A stretch of 64,000 nt of DNA from AP-15 sp963774345 (GTDB lineage Bacteria > Pseudomonadota > Alphaproteobacteria > ATCC43930 > CGMCC-115725): contig CAVZFB010000038.1 in NCBI GenBank assembly GCA_963774345.1, positions 186,001-250,000 on the forward strand, read 5' to 3'. The notes below the pieces were generated by a model. The model was not told where the DNA came from, made no database searches, and worked only from the letters and a program-made list of their open reading frames with translations. Positions within the stretch are counted from its first letter, which is position 1. Every line of letters begins with the position of its first letter. Positions 17,493-26,933 of this stretch are shown here, in pieces. Both the position numbers and the translations under genes were made by a program.

Positions 17493-19222
17493 TCATGGCC
17501 CGCGGCAAATAACGTTGAGAAGCGCCTGACGCTTGTCGATCGTGACCGCATGGAGCGCGCGTTCGAGCGCGCCCGGCAGGGCTGCCGGATCCTCGACCCG
17601 CTCGCCGTAGCCGCCCGGAGGCGGCGCAGATCTGTTCGAAGGCCGGCAGTTCGTCGAGGTCGATCAGCGGCGGCTTGTTGCTGCGCATCGCCTCGCCGTG
17701 CGGGTACATGCGCGCAGCGTCGCCCGCCGCACCGCGCCCCACATCGAATTGTTGATGATCGACGAACAGCACCGGCAGGTCGTGCACCGCGGCGGCGTGG
17801 TGGACCGCCACCGGATTGCCGAACAGATGCGAGCCGTCGCCGAATGTGGCGATGACCAGCCGGTCGGGCTGCGGCGAGCTTCGACGCCGAGCGCCGCCCC
17901 GCCGCCCCAGCCGAGCCCCGCGGCCGGGCTCGACCCGAAATAGCAGCCGGGCAGAGTCGATCGGGCAATGCTCGTTCATCAGCGTGTATTCGTTGACCAG
18001 GATCGCGTCTCGGGCTTGCGCGCTCGGCGAGGCATGCGCTGACCCAGGCCATGTGGATCGGGCGTAGCGTCGGCGACCGTCTCGCGGGTTTTTTGCCAGC
18101 CGGCGCGCTGTGCTTCCGCGCCGCTCGGCAACCCGCTGCCGTCGCGCGTCGACGGCGGAGTTGGCGATGTGGCGGTCGATCGCCGCGCCGAGCTTCGGCA
18201 ACGCCAGTCGCCGCCGCGCCGGTGATCGCCAGATCGCACGGAAATCCGCGAATCGGATAGCGCGCAGAACAGCGGGTCGACGCCGAGATGGATCGACTTG
18301 GCATCGCGGCCGCGGCGCCTTCAGGCTCGGGACCCACGGCACGTCGCATTCGAGCACCAGGATCGCGTCGGCTTCGTCGAGAACGGCGTCGGGTCGTAGC
18401 CGAGATGGCAGGGATGGTCGGCGGCAAGCGACAGATGCCGCTGGCGGTGCTGCGACGACCGGGATCGCAAAACGCTGGGCGAGGTCGCTCAGCGCCGCCA
18501 CCGCCGCCGGATCGCGACCGGCGCTGGCGGTGATGATCAGCGGCCGCTTGGCGCCGCGACAGGATCGCGCCGCCTCGTCGATCGCCGCCTCGTCGGCCCC
18601 GGGCGGCGACGCCGCGACCCGGCGCGACCGGCTGTCGTAGGCGAACCCGGCCAGCGGCTGACGCCAGCACCTCGCGCGGCAACGACAGATAGACCGGGCC
18701 CTCCGGCGCGCTGGTCGCGAGCGACAGCGCGCGGTCGATCACGGTTTCGAGCTGCGTGCCGTTGCGCAGTTCGTAATCCCATTTGACGATCTCGCGCACC
18801 ATCCCGGCCTGGTCGAACATCTCCTGCGCCCAGTGGATGTAGACGTCGCGCGCGCCGAACACGCCCTCCTCGGTCAGCGGCGAGCGGCCGGCGGTGAAGA
18901 GGATCGGCACGTTTTCGCGCGCCGCGTTGAACAGCGCCGCACAGCGCGTTGGCGGTGCCGACGCTGACATGCACCATGACCGCCGGCACCTTGCCCGATG
19001 ACGATCGCATAGCCGTGCGCCATCGAGATCGCGACATTCTCGTGGGTGGCGATCAGCGGCTTCGGCGCCGGCGAGCCCGGTATGCGCCGCCTTGGCGATA
19101 GGCCTCGACGATCGGCGCGAAATCGGTGCCGGCATTGGCGAACAGATACTCGATGCCACGCTCGGCGAGCAGCGCGAGATACGCCTCGGCCACGCTGTGG
19201 CGGCGATTTCCTTGCGCGCCAT
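17493..19222 (-). pseudogene. Acetolactate synthase-like thiamine pyrophosphate enzyme, frame-disrupted
   Basis: The pieces sum to about 576 residues, the length of acetolactate synthase or benzoylformate decarboxylase. Visible elements are ERGIEYLFANAGTDFAPI, the catalytic Glu in ATHENVAISMAHGYA, FGARDVYIHWAQEMFDQAG, and the TPP motif from FGDGSHLFGN to INNSMW. The protein ends ALLNVICRGP. At least six indels are needed, several of them clear homopolymer changes (for example one G for two at 19197). The start follows a G-rich site. Substrate is not assignable: such proteins include 2-hydroxyacyl-CoA lyases and phenylglyoxylate-type decarboxylases. Confidence 0.7.
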
Positions 19223-19241
19223 GATGCTGCCCCCGTGAGGA

Positions 19242-19679
19242 ATGATCGACGCGAATAACCCGTTTGATATGGGCGATGACAGGTTCGCAGCAGCCAGATG
19301 GCAGCACTCGGGCTGCTGCGCAAATTGTCGGTGGAGAACACTGTATTGCCGGCGCAGACCTTGGGCGAACTCTACAATGTCCTGGTGCGCAAGGCCGCGC
19401 AATCTCGAGCCGAGGCCCGGTTGACCGTCCTCGGTTGGATCGATGCGTTTCCGGTGGCCGAAACTTCTCCCGCGGTTGCAGCCGCCGCCATTGGTCTCGC
19501 AACCGATCACCGGCTCGGAATTTGGGATGCCGTGATCCTCGCGCGCCTCGGCTCAGGCGGGCTGCAGATTGCTGCTTTCGGAAGATCTGCAGGATGGCTT
19601 CACCTGGAGTGGGCTTACCGTAACGAACCCTTTCTCTTCGTCGCCGCACGCGCTGCTCGCGGCGTTGCTTGATGGCTGA
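19242..19679 (+). pseudogene. PIN domain (VapC-like) protein, frame-disrupted and without antitoxin
   Basis: One frame gives LLRKLSVENTVLPAQTLGELYNVLVRKA and DHRLGIWDAVILA, with the conserved Glu and Asp of a PIN nuclease. The next frame gives GCRLLLSEDLQDGFTW and ends ALLAALLDG. The N-terminal Asp segment is only partly recognisable. At least two indels separate the parts. There is no antitoxin gene upstream; the next gene 5' is the divergent TPP enzyme. It is most likely a decaying toxin remnant, though consensus errors may exaggerate this. Confidence 0.55.
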
Positions 19680-19703
19680 CCGCTCACCGGCGCCCGGGTC
19701 GGA

Positions 19704-20998
19704 CTAGGCGGCGGTAGGGTGGCGGGGCAGAGGGTGGCCGTCGAGGCCGTCGGCGGCAAGACCGAGATGGCGCAGCACCGTCGGCGCGATGTCGATCAGC
19801 GACGATGGCGCTGTGGCGGGCGCCGGCGGCAAAGCCGCCGCCGGAGACGAACAGAAACGGGCTCTGCTCGTTCCGCGCCGAGCCCGCCATGCTGGCCAAA
19901 GCCGGTGATGTCCTTGGTCGGCCTCGAAGCGAGTTCGCGGACAATATGACTGTGACCCGCGACGCCGTGCGGGTTTACGCCGGTCGTCGGCCTTCGACGG
20001 TGATCGCGATCTGCGCCGGCGAGTCGGTCGGCAGCCCGATTGCCGCGAGCGCGTCGCCGGCGAAGACGCGGCCGACCCAGGGCTGGGTTTCGAGAAACCG
20101 CGCCACCTCTGCCGACCAGCGCGCCTGCCGGTTCGGCAAAATAAATCAGTGCCGCGGTGCCGTTCGGGGCGACGACGACATCCGATGAGCCCGGCGCTCG
20201 CTTCAACCCGGCCTCGACCAGCAAGCGCCGACCAGGTCGATCGTCTCGGCGACGCTCTCCATGCCGTGATCGGAGCCGACGACGAACAGGATCTCGTCGC
20301 CGCCCGGATCGAGCCGCGCGACGGTCTCGGCGACGCGGCGGACATTCGCGTCGGCGCTGGCGATCGCCACGACGATGCTCCGGGCGAGCCCAGCGGCGTG
20401 TGGTGGCCGGTGTAATCGGGCTCCGACAGCCACAGCAAGGCCAGCGCCGGCGCGCGCTCGCGCAACACCTCGGCGCAGAAGCGCTCGGTCACGGCGTTGT
20501 CGCCGGCTTCACCCTTGCCGACCGCCAGCCCTTCCTGCGGCCGGCAGCGGCCGGCGGCCGGGGCCAAAGCTGCCGGCAGCGTTGTAGACCCAGCCGTGAC
20601 CGTCGGGATCGAGGAAATAGGCCGCACCCGGCGATACGTTCGAAAACGCGATCGCGGTCTCGCCGGCCAGGGCGAGCCGTTCGGCCAAGGTCGGCCTGTG
20701 CAGGGTGCGGCCGGTGGCGCGGTGCAGCCGGTCGCGGAAATCGGGCTTGCCGACCGACAGGCAGACCAGCCCGTCGCCCTCGTCGATCGCCATCGTGTTG
20801 CCGAGCAGGCCATGACGCGCCGGCAGGCAGCCGGTGGCGATCGACGCGGCGCTCGTCCGCGTCGTCGACGGGAACACGCCCCGAGTGGTTGACAAACTGC
20901 GCCGATCGCTGCGCCGAATTCGGTCAGGAACGGCGCGTCCTCGGCGTGATCAGATCGCGCCGCAGGCTGTCGCAGATGACGATGACGGCGCGCTTCAT
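19704..20998 (-). pseudogene. Alkaline phosphatase/phosphodiesterase superfamily protein, frame-disrupted
   Basis: The joined frames give about 430 residues. The start KRAVIVICDSLRRDLI has a metal-binding Asp. The nucleophile Thr lies in FPSTTRTSAASIATG. Later metal sites are in VVGSDHGMESVAE and AGHSH, and the protein ends GLDGHPLPRHPTAA. These fit type I phosphodiesterases/nucleotide pyrophosphatases that hydrolyse phosphate esters. The start codon overlaps the stop of the upstream thioesterase gene (ATGA), so they form an operon. Several small indels break the frame; substrate is unknown. Confidence 0.65.
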
Positions 20999-21479
20999 GC
21001 CGAGATTCCTTCGGTTGCCGTCGGCCTCTCACGGCGCCGGGATCGCGGGCCAGCATAGCCCGACGCAATTCCGGTGGCAGCGGCGTCTTTTCGCCGGTCG
21101 CGTTGACGACCAGGATCAGCACCGCACGCCCGTGCGCGCACAGCCCCTCGCGCCAGACCGCGTATTCCATCTCGAAGCTGGTCTGACCGAGCCGGATCGT
21201 GCGGGCGCTGACCAGGACTTCGTCGCCATAGGCGAGCGGCCGGTGATAGCGGATGCCGGTCTCGGCGATGACCGGCCCCGGCGATCCCGCCGACAATGCC
21301 GGCAGACCCGACGGTCTCGAGATAGCGGTTGCGCGCCTCCTCGAACCATTCGAAATAGGCGCGATGATTGGCATGCCGGAACGGGTCGCATTCGCTCCAG
21401 CGCACCCGGTGCCGGATCGCGAACGACCACCCCGGCTCAACCCCGAACCGCCAAATTCCGCCGCCTCCGCCTCAACCAT
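20995..21479 (-). pseudogene. Acyl-CoA thioesterase (4HBT hotdog family), frame-disrupted
   Basis: The joined frames give about 160 residues with the 4HBT catalytic block RWSECDPFRHANHRAYFEWF (Asp as the acid). A hotdog sheet follows: GIRYHRPLAYGDEVLVSA and TSFEMEYAVWREG. Enzymes of this fold hydrolyse acyl-CoA thioesters such as 4-hydroxybenzoyl-CoA. At least two indels split it, one in a G run near the N-terminus. The stop overlaps the start of the phosphatase gene. The ATG at 21479 is the most upstream plausible start. Confidence 0.65.
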
Positions 21480-22165
21480 GTAGCTTACCCGCCGTTTTGC
21501 TCGCGCTCGCCCCGCCGCCTTCTCCCTCGCCCCGCTTGCGCAGGGCTGTCCGGGGAAAGCAGGCGGTGACCGCGAAGCTTGAATTGCAGGCCTTGTTTTT
21601 CGTCTTGGCCGGGCTTGTCCCGGCCATCCACGTCTTTTGGCGCCGGAAATGAAGGCGTGGATACCCGGCACAAGGCCGGGCAAGACGATTTCCAGTCGTC
21701 TCCAACATCGGCGGAACGCCGAGAAATTGTACCAACATTTTCCCCGGACAAACGTGCCGCAGGCGGCGGAGGGAAGAGGTGACGGGCGCGTAGCTCACGC
21801 GACCAAATTTAGAGCGAGCACAGCCGATGCCGCAAATGGGAGTCCCGGATTGCTGCCAACATTACATTCCTGCCGCATTTCGGAAGCGCGAAACCCGATC
21901 TACCCCGCGAGATTACGATCCGGCCCGACCCGCCGCCGTCCGATCCGATTTTATCGCCGCTTGTCGCCGCCCCGGCACCACGCCGAATTTCGGGCCTGTC
22001 TTTTGCACAAAAAAAGCCCTTTGTTTTCAAGGTACGTCTTTGCAGCTGAAATGCTTAATGGCCGTGCGGCAGCGGGGTGTCGGCCACACGGGGTCGACGA
22101 GCTTGCCCGGCGGACTTCGCGGCAGTACCTTGCAGAAGTATCGATGCAGGACAGGCGAGCGTAGC
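21480..22165. other. Intergenic stretch with one extragenic palindrome
   Basis: About 690 bases with no supported gene. It contains the palindrome at 21600-21688 and, near its right end, the leader of the broken PEP-CTERM gene. That leader holds a GGCA/TTGCA pair (22120-22134) resembling a sigma-54 promoter but with spacing one base short. Confidence 0.5.
21600..21688. repeat. Extragenic palindrome (37-base imperfect arms)
   Basis: The left arm (21600-21636) and right arm (21652-21688) are inverted copies with about six mismatches, built around GGCCGGG/CCCGGCC blocks. The type is frequent between genes in many Alphaproteobacteria. It sits downstream of or between non-coding sequence and may fold into a long hairpin in RNA. 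Confidence 0.7.
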
Positions 22166-23037
22166 ATGTTAGATCAGACCATGGCGAGGACGATATATAA
22201 CAAAGCAATCTGGTGGAGCGCGGCGGGATTTATCTTGCTGGGATGGCTTGCGGGACATGGCGCATGGGCGGGGGCATTACCCGCCCCGAACGCAACCGTA
22301 GCTGCCTATCTTACTAATGGGGAGGAATCGGGCGGCGTTGGTTTACCTCCGCAAGATGGCCTCCTCGACAGCCCCGGAGTTGGCGTCGGTTGTGCGGCGG
22401 CGGTGGGCAACGGTTTTCTTTCAGTTTGTGGCATATCAGCAAATCCCGCCGGCCCTGCTGTTGCAGTAACGGTAGTCGGTGGCGAAATGAATGCGGAATC
22501 CGAACTATTTTATTACGTTCAAATTGCAGGGCCGACAAACACTATCGTACCGGTAATTGTTGAAGGCAATGCTTATTACTGGAGCTTCCAGTTGATACCA
22601 CGGCAATTTTGAACGCGGATGCAAATGAAGATGTTGTTGATCCTGGTCTACCGAGCCCTTCGAGTATTCTTTTAGCTGCCGAGGCTTGTTAGGAATTTTG
22701 ATCGAGGAGTGACAAGGGAGCTTGCATCCCAAATGTTCTGATCAACAATACTATCCTGGTTCAGTCTAATGATATTCTCGACGTCACCTTGAGCGCGAGC
22801 GCGTCGGCGGCGTTCGGCACCTCACTCGACATCGCCTTTGCCTTTGCCGATCCGTCATTCGAGATCGACCCGACGTTTCCGCTGGCTGATGAGTTCTCGA
22901 TCAATATCAGTCCCGGTGTCGGCAACCCAATTCCGACAACTCCAAGTGTACCGGAGCCGAACGCGCTTGCGCTTCTCGATACCGCTTTGGCCGCTCTCGG
23001 GTTGATCCGATGGCGCTGCAAGCCCTGCTCTACATAA
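22166..23037 (+). pseudogene. Broken PEP-CTERM sorting-domain protein
   Basis: The first frame starts MLDQTMARTIYNKAIWW, has a signal peptide (ILLGWLAGHGAWAGALP) and runs to a stop at 22612. The continuation lies in another frame, interrupted by TAG at 22690 and a TGA soon after. It then reads IPNVLINNTILVQSNDILD, LDIAFAFADPSFEIDP and the tail SVPEPNALALL followed by a hydrophobic helix and RWRCK. That tail is a PEP-CTERM signal. A frame change plus two stops argue for real decay, although this stretch is indel-prone. An intact version would have about 290 residues. Confidence 0.7.
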
Positions 23038-23181
23038 GGCCCCCCAGCAGGCGTAGGGCAGAAAAGCGCAGAGGCTGGGCAAAAATTCTCGCTACATCGA
23101 CGGTCGCATGCTTCGAGTCGCGCTTCGGCTTCGCCAATGTACTCTAGCATGAGGTAAGCCTATAATCGCATCACAGATTTT

Positions 23182-23227
23182 CCTCATCCTGAGGAAGCCG
23201 CGAAGCGGCTGTCTCGAAGGACGCAGG
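23182..23227. repeat. Extragenic palindrome of the CCTCATCCTGAGGA type
   Basis: A core hairpin AGCCGC-GAA-GCGGCT is flanked by CCTCATCCTGAGGA on the left and the degenerate partner AAGGACGCAGG on the right. This class is scattered between genes in many alphaproteobacterial genomes. It lies in the 415-base gap between the broken PEP-CTERM gene and the antitoxin-PIN gene, in which I see no other feature. Confidence 0.65.
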
Positions 23228-23452
23228 GCGTTGATCCAGCATTCAAGCCAATACTTGCCCAGCCTCACAGCGCCCTCCGCTGCGAACCGTCATCGACCGA
23301 CGTTCGCGGTAGGCTGAAGGTTTTTCGGCCTCGGTTGGCGGACAACGTAAGTGATCGCGGCGCCGGATTTGACGGTGCGAGGCAGCGAGCCTAAATTTGG
23401 GGCGAGGGAGCTTATGCAATGTCGTCCCAAAGCGAAGTGATTCGAAACCACT

Positions 23453-24052
23453 GTGAGCAAGGTCGCCGCCGAACTGGCGCGCCGCGGCCTCGACCCGGAT
23501 GATCGCGTTACGATCACGATTGAGCCTGACGAGTTGATCCCCGGTCGGCGCGCGTCGCGGGCGCGGGTTATCGCGGCTGGCCTCACTGATAACGACATCG
23601 ACCGGCTGATCAAGCAGGCGCAGAAGGAAGTCGAGTCGCGCGCTTGGATGAGGGTTGTTCTAGATACCAACGTCTTGGTCAGCGCGGCGCTGAAACGAAA
23701 TCAATTTCGGGAATGGCGGCGCTGGTGGTCGAGCGACGCGGCGACCTGCTGAAATCGCTCGCAACCGAAAAACAGCTATTCGAGGTCGTCGCCCGCCCTT
23801 ACTTTGACGCGCTGATCGATCCTGATACGCGGGCTTGGTTGAAGGAGATCTGATGGCTATCGCCGAGTTGGTGCCCATCATCGAGCGGATCACCGCCTGC
23901 CGTGATCCTACGGACGACAAGTTTCTGGAACTGGCGGTCAACGGCCGTGCGGATTTATCGTGACCGGCGACGCCGACTTGCTTACGCTCAATCCGTTCCG
24001 GAGTATCCCAATCGTTCCACCCGCCGCCTTCGTGCAGCGCCTGACGCCGTAA
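23453..24052 (+). pseudogene. Degenerate antitoxin-PIN toxin locus
   Basis: The first part (VAAELARRGLDPDDRVTITIEPDEL, then ASRARVIAAGLTDNDIDRL) looks like a small antitoxin. Without a stop the same frame enters a PIN toxin start (MRVVLDTNVLVSAALKRN). Two or more frame changes follow before the rest of the toxin: SISGMAALVVERRGDLLKSL, then IIERITACRDPTDDKFLELAV, then IVTGDADLLTLNPFRSIPIV ending at 24052. The PIN acidic residues are all present when joined. GTG 23453 is the likely start. The locus is either a decayed toxin-antitoxin pair or an intact pair with consensus errors. Confidence 0.6.
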
Positions 24053-24163
24053 GAGTGGCGGGACCGGCCCGGTCTTCACACGTTGGACACGCATAAACCG
24101 ATGATTGAGTTGGCGTTGGTGCGCGTATGACCGGAAATGAAGCGTGCTAATCTGAATTGGTGA

Positions 24164-24246
24164 TCGTCGCCCCCGCGAAAGCGGCGGCCCGGGGCACCGT
24201 TTAACCCCTTGCTGCTCCTAGGTTTCCGCTTTCGCGGGAATGACGA
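24164..24246. repeat. Extragenic palindrome (TCGTCATTCCCGCGAAAGCGG type)
   Basis: The left arm (24164-24184) and the right arm (24226-24246) are inverted copies of 21 bases with three mismatches, each holding CCCGCGAAAGCGG. It ends 27 bases before the start of the MFS gene, so it sits in that gene's leader or promoter region. This repeat class is common in Alphaproteobacteria. Confidence 0.7.
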
Positions 24247-24273
24247 ACAAACGCTGATTTTACTGGAATCGTC

Positions 24274-25611
24274 ATGGTTCGCGATCTGAAGCACGGTGAG
24301 CCGGCGGGGGCGGCGGCGCTGTTGGCGTCGCGGCGGTTCGGGCCGCTGTTCTGGGCGCAGTTTCTGTCGGCGTTCAACGACAATGCGGTCAAGAACGCGC
24401 TGGTGCTGATGATCGCCTACCGCGCCGACGCCGCCGGGCAGATGTCGGCGCAGATCCTGATCCCGCTCGCCGGCGGGCTGTTTATCCTGCCGTTCTTTTT
24501 GTGCTCGGCGACGGCGGGACAGCTCGCCGACCAGCACGACAAGGCCTGGCTGATCCGCCTGATCAAGCTCAGCGAGATCGCGCTGATGCTGGCCGCCGCC
24601 GCGGGGGTTGTCGCCGGCAGCACGACCGTGCTCCTCGCCATTCTTTGCGTAATGGGGGTCGAGGCCGCGTTCTTTGGCCCGCTCAAATACGCGATTCTGC
24701 CGGATCTGCTTGCCCCGAACGAGCTATTGCTCGGCAACGCGCTGGTCGAGGCCGGCACGTTCATCGCGATCCTGCTCGGCACCATCGCCGGGGTGCTGAT
24801 TGCCGGGCGTCACGGCGCGCTGCTGGTCGCGGCATTGATCGTGACGGTGGCGCTCGCCGCGTGGGGTGCGAGCCTGATGATCCCGCCGACGAGTGCGGCG
24901 GCGGCGCAAAGCCCGGTGCGCTGGAACCTCTTCGCCGCGACCATGCGGGTGATCCGCGAAGCCGCCGAGGAGGTGGTTCCGTTCCGGTCGATGCTCGGGA
25001 TCTCGTGGTTCTGGCTGGCAGGTGCGATCTATCTGTCGCAATTCCCGGGCTATGTGCGCTTCATCCTGGGCGGCGAGGAGGCGGTGGTGACCCTGTTCCT
25101 GACCGTCTTCTCGATCGGGATCGCGCTCGGCTCTTTGATGTGCACCAGGATTCTGCGCGGCCGGATCAGCGCCGGCACGGTGCCGTGGGGCGCCCTCGGC
25201 ATCGGCTTGTTCTCGATCGATCTGTGGCTGGCGAGCCCGGTCGCGCCAGCCGGCGGCGCGCTGACCAGCCTCGGCCCGTTCCTCGCCGTCCCCGGGCATT
25301 GGCGCATCCTCGGCGATCTGCTCGGCATTTCGGTCGCGGGCGGGATCTTTATCGTGCCTTTGTATGCGCTGCTCCAGGCCGCGAGCGCCCGCCAACACCG
25401 GGCCCGCGCCATCGCCGCCAACAATGTGATCAACGCGGCGGCGATGGTCTTCGCGGCGGCGGCGACGATCGCGCTGATCGCGGCCGGCGTCAGCGTCCCC
25501 GGCCTCTTCCTGCTGACCGGAATTGCCACGCTTGTCGTGGCGGCGTTGTTCTGGCGGCTATTGCCGAGCCTTGCGCTCCCCGCAGTCGCGGTCGAAGGAG
25601 ATGGCGGATGA
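24274..25611 (+). CDS. LplT-like MFS transporter
   Basis: The 445-residue, twelve-segment membrane protein begins FGPLFWAQFLSAFNDNAVKNAL, the hallmark of LplT and of the transporter half of lysophospholipid acyltransferase fusions. MGVEAAFFGPLKYAILPDLL is also conserved. LplT flips lysophospholipids inward for reacylation. No acyltransferase domain follows here, and the next gene is on the other strand. The frame is intact. Substrate is inferred from family resemblance only. Confidence 0.8.
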   Translation: MVRDLKHGEPAGAAALLASRRFGPLFWAQFLSAFNDNAVKNALVLMIAYRADAAGQMSAQILIPLAGGLFILPFFLCSATAGQLADQHDKAWLIRLIKLSEIALMLAAAAGVVAGSTTVLLAILCVMGVEAAFFGPLKYAILPDLLAPNELLLGNALVEAGTFIAILLGTIAGVLIAGRHGALLVAALIVTVALAAWGASLMIPPTSAAAAQSPVRWNLFAATMRVIREAAEEVVPFRSMLGISWFWLAGAIYLSQFPGYVRFILGGEEAVVTLFLTVFSIGIALGSLMCTRILRGRISAGTVPWGALGIGLFSIDLWLASPVAPAGGALTSLGPFLAVPGHWRILGDLLGISVAGGIFIVPLYALLQAASARQHRARAIAANNVINAAAMVFAAAATIALIAAGVSVPGLFLLTGIATLVVAALFWRLLPSLALPAVAVEGDGG

Positions 25612-25654
25612 CCGCAGCCGCCGATCCGCCTCGCTCTTTCGCCCGACGGCGAGG

Positions 25655-26195
25655 TCATCGCCGCCGGCTTTCTCGCCCAGTGAGAAGGGCGCGAACGAGG
25701 CTGCACGGCAACGCCGCCATTTCGCGGATCGTCGCAACGATCTCCCGCCAGCAGCGACGGCGCGCGCAGCCCGGATCGGCCGGCGACCGCGACCCCGGCG
25801 AGGCGAAACAGCGGTGCTGCGCGTCGCAGGTGCGCGCGGTCGCTGACCAGCACCACCGTTCGCAGCCCGTGCGCGCGCAACAGGAGCGCCGTTTCGCGCG
25901 CGTTGCCGACCGTGTCGCGCGAGTTGGGCTCGATCAGCAGCGCCGCCTGCGGAACCCCGCCTGTCAGCGCAATGCGACGCATGATTTCGGCTTCGGGCTC
26001 GGGTCCGCGACCGCCGCCCGACAGCAAGAGCACCGGCGCTACTCCTTCCCGATAAAGCCGAACCCCGCATTCGACCCGCCGCCGCAGCCGCGCCGACGAC
26101 TTGCAGCCGAGCACGACGATCGCGTCAGCCTTCGCCACAGATCGCGGCGACATGCTGTTTATGAGCAGGTTGACGATCCGAGCCCATTTGATCAA
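25655..26195 (-). CDS. YdcF/DUF218 family protein, one frameshift near the C-terminus
   Basis: The protein has the DUF218 core: ADAIVVLGCKSS, RRRVECGVRLYREG, LLLSGGGRGPEPEAEIM and a conserved acidic/Asn region (SRDTVGNARETALLL, VLVSDRAHLRRA). The fold is linked to envelope metabolism but the reaction is unknown. After about residue 140 the frame shifts. The true tail reads EIVATIREMAALPCSLVRALL and stops at 25655. The break is one extra base in a C run (25744-25746 or 25770-25772 on the plus strand). The start is either TTG 26195 or ATG 26153. Confidence 0.7.
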
Positions 26196-26225
26196 CTCTA
26201 GTTAGTCTAGTCAGGAAGTTTTAAC

Positions 26226-26510
26226 ATGGCTGATAAATATGCCGGCCACGCCTCCGCCAGTTGGCAGCTTCAGGACGCGAAGGCGCGCTTCAGCGAGCTC
26301 GTCAAGAGAGCCCGTGAGCAGGGTCCGCAGCATGTCAGCGTCCGAGGAGAGCCGGCCGTTGTCGTGATATCGGAGAAGGAATTCGCCAAGCTCGTGTCGC
26401 CGCGCTCATCGATCGTCGACCATATTCTGGAGGGTGAGCCCTGGCCGGACGATCTGGTCGACGCTATCAATGCCCGACCGCACGATACGGGCCGAGACCT
26501 CGACCTCTAA
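26226..26510 (+). CDS. Phd/YefM-type antitoxin
   Basis: The 94-residue protein has the Phd fold pattern WQLQDAKARFSELVKRARE, then GPQHVSVRGEPAVVVISEKEFAKL, with a C-terminal toxin-binding tail (PWPDDLVDAINARPHDTGRDL). It should bind and neutralise the following PIN toxin and repress the operon through its N-terminal domain. The stop overlaps the toxin start (TAATG). A TAGTTAGTCTAGT stretch about 15-25 bases upstream of the ATG could be its operator. The frame is intact. Confidence 0.87.
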   Translation: MADKYAGHASASWQLQDAKARFSELVKRAREQGPQHVSVRGEPAVVVISEKEFAKLVSPRSSIVDHILEGEPWPDDLVDAINARPHDTGRDLDL

Positions 26511-26911
26511 TGTATCTTGTAGACACCAACGTATTGTCCGAGGCGCGCCGAAGCAGCAACGAGGCTTGCAGCTGGCTGCGTTCGGTCGATCCCTCTGCGA
26601 TCTATATCAGCGTCATCACGCTTGGCGAAATCATGAAGGGGATTGCGCTCAAGGCCCGGACGGATATACGCGCCGCCACCTCGCTAACGGTATGGCTGGA
26701 ACAGCTGCGAGGCGATCACAGCGACCGAATTCTGCCGATTAGCGATGATGTCGCACTCGCCTGGGGCCGACTTGCCGCCGAGCGGCCACGTTCGATGGCA
26801 GACGGGCTGATCGCGGCGACGGCGGCCGTTCACGGCAAGATCATCGTCACCCGCAACGTTAGCGATTTCGCGGACATCCGCGTGCCCGTCATTAATCCTT
26901 GGGAGCGCTGA
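26510..26911 (+). CDS. vapC: PIN domain toxin (VapC family)
   Basis: The 133-residue ribonuclease has the PIN acidic residues: Asp in LVDTNVLSE with Glu following, Glu in ITLGEIMKG, Asp in MADGLIAATA and Asp in TRNVSDFADI. VapC-type toxins cut tRNA or rRNA. It overlaps the Phd-type antitoxin stop by one base, the normal layout for an active module. Among the three PIN loci in the window this is the only intact one. Confidence 0.88.
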   Translation: MYLVDTNVLSEARRSSNEACSWLRSVDPSAIYISVITLGEIMKGIALKARTDIRAATSLTVWLEQLRGDHSDRILPISDDVALAWGRLAAERPRSMADGLIAATAAVHGKIIVTRNVSDFADIRVPVINPWER

Positions 26912-26933
26912 GGCTGATTCGAAGCCACAGGAA

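Noticed and set aside
17063..19510. 815-codon open frame across the TPP enzyme and beyond
   Set aside because: It is a mosaic: real TPP-enzyme segments alternate with out-of-frame sequence, and both ends run into other genes.
20157..21569. 470-codon frame antisense to the phosphatase and thioesterase genes
   Set aside because: Arg/Ser-rich translation without motifs; the opposite strand holds clear enzyme families.
22120..22134. Sigma-54 promoter before the broken PEP-CTERM gene
   Set aside because: GG-to-GC spacing is one base short; unless an indel is present it would not function, so it was not listed as a feature.
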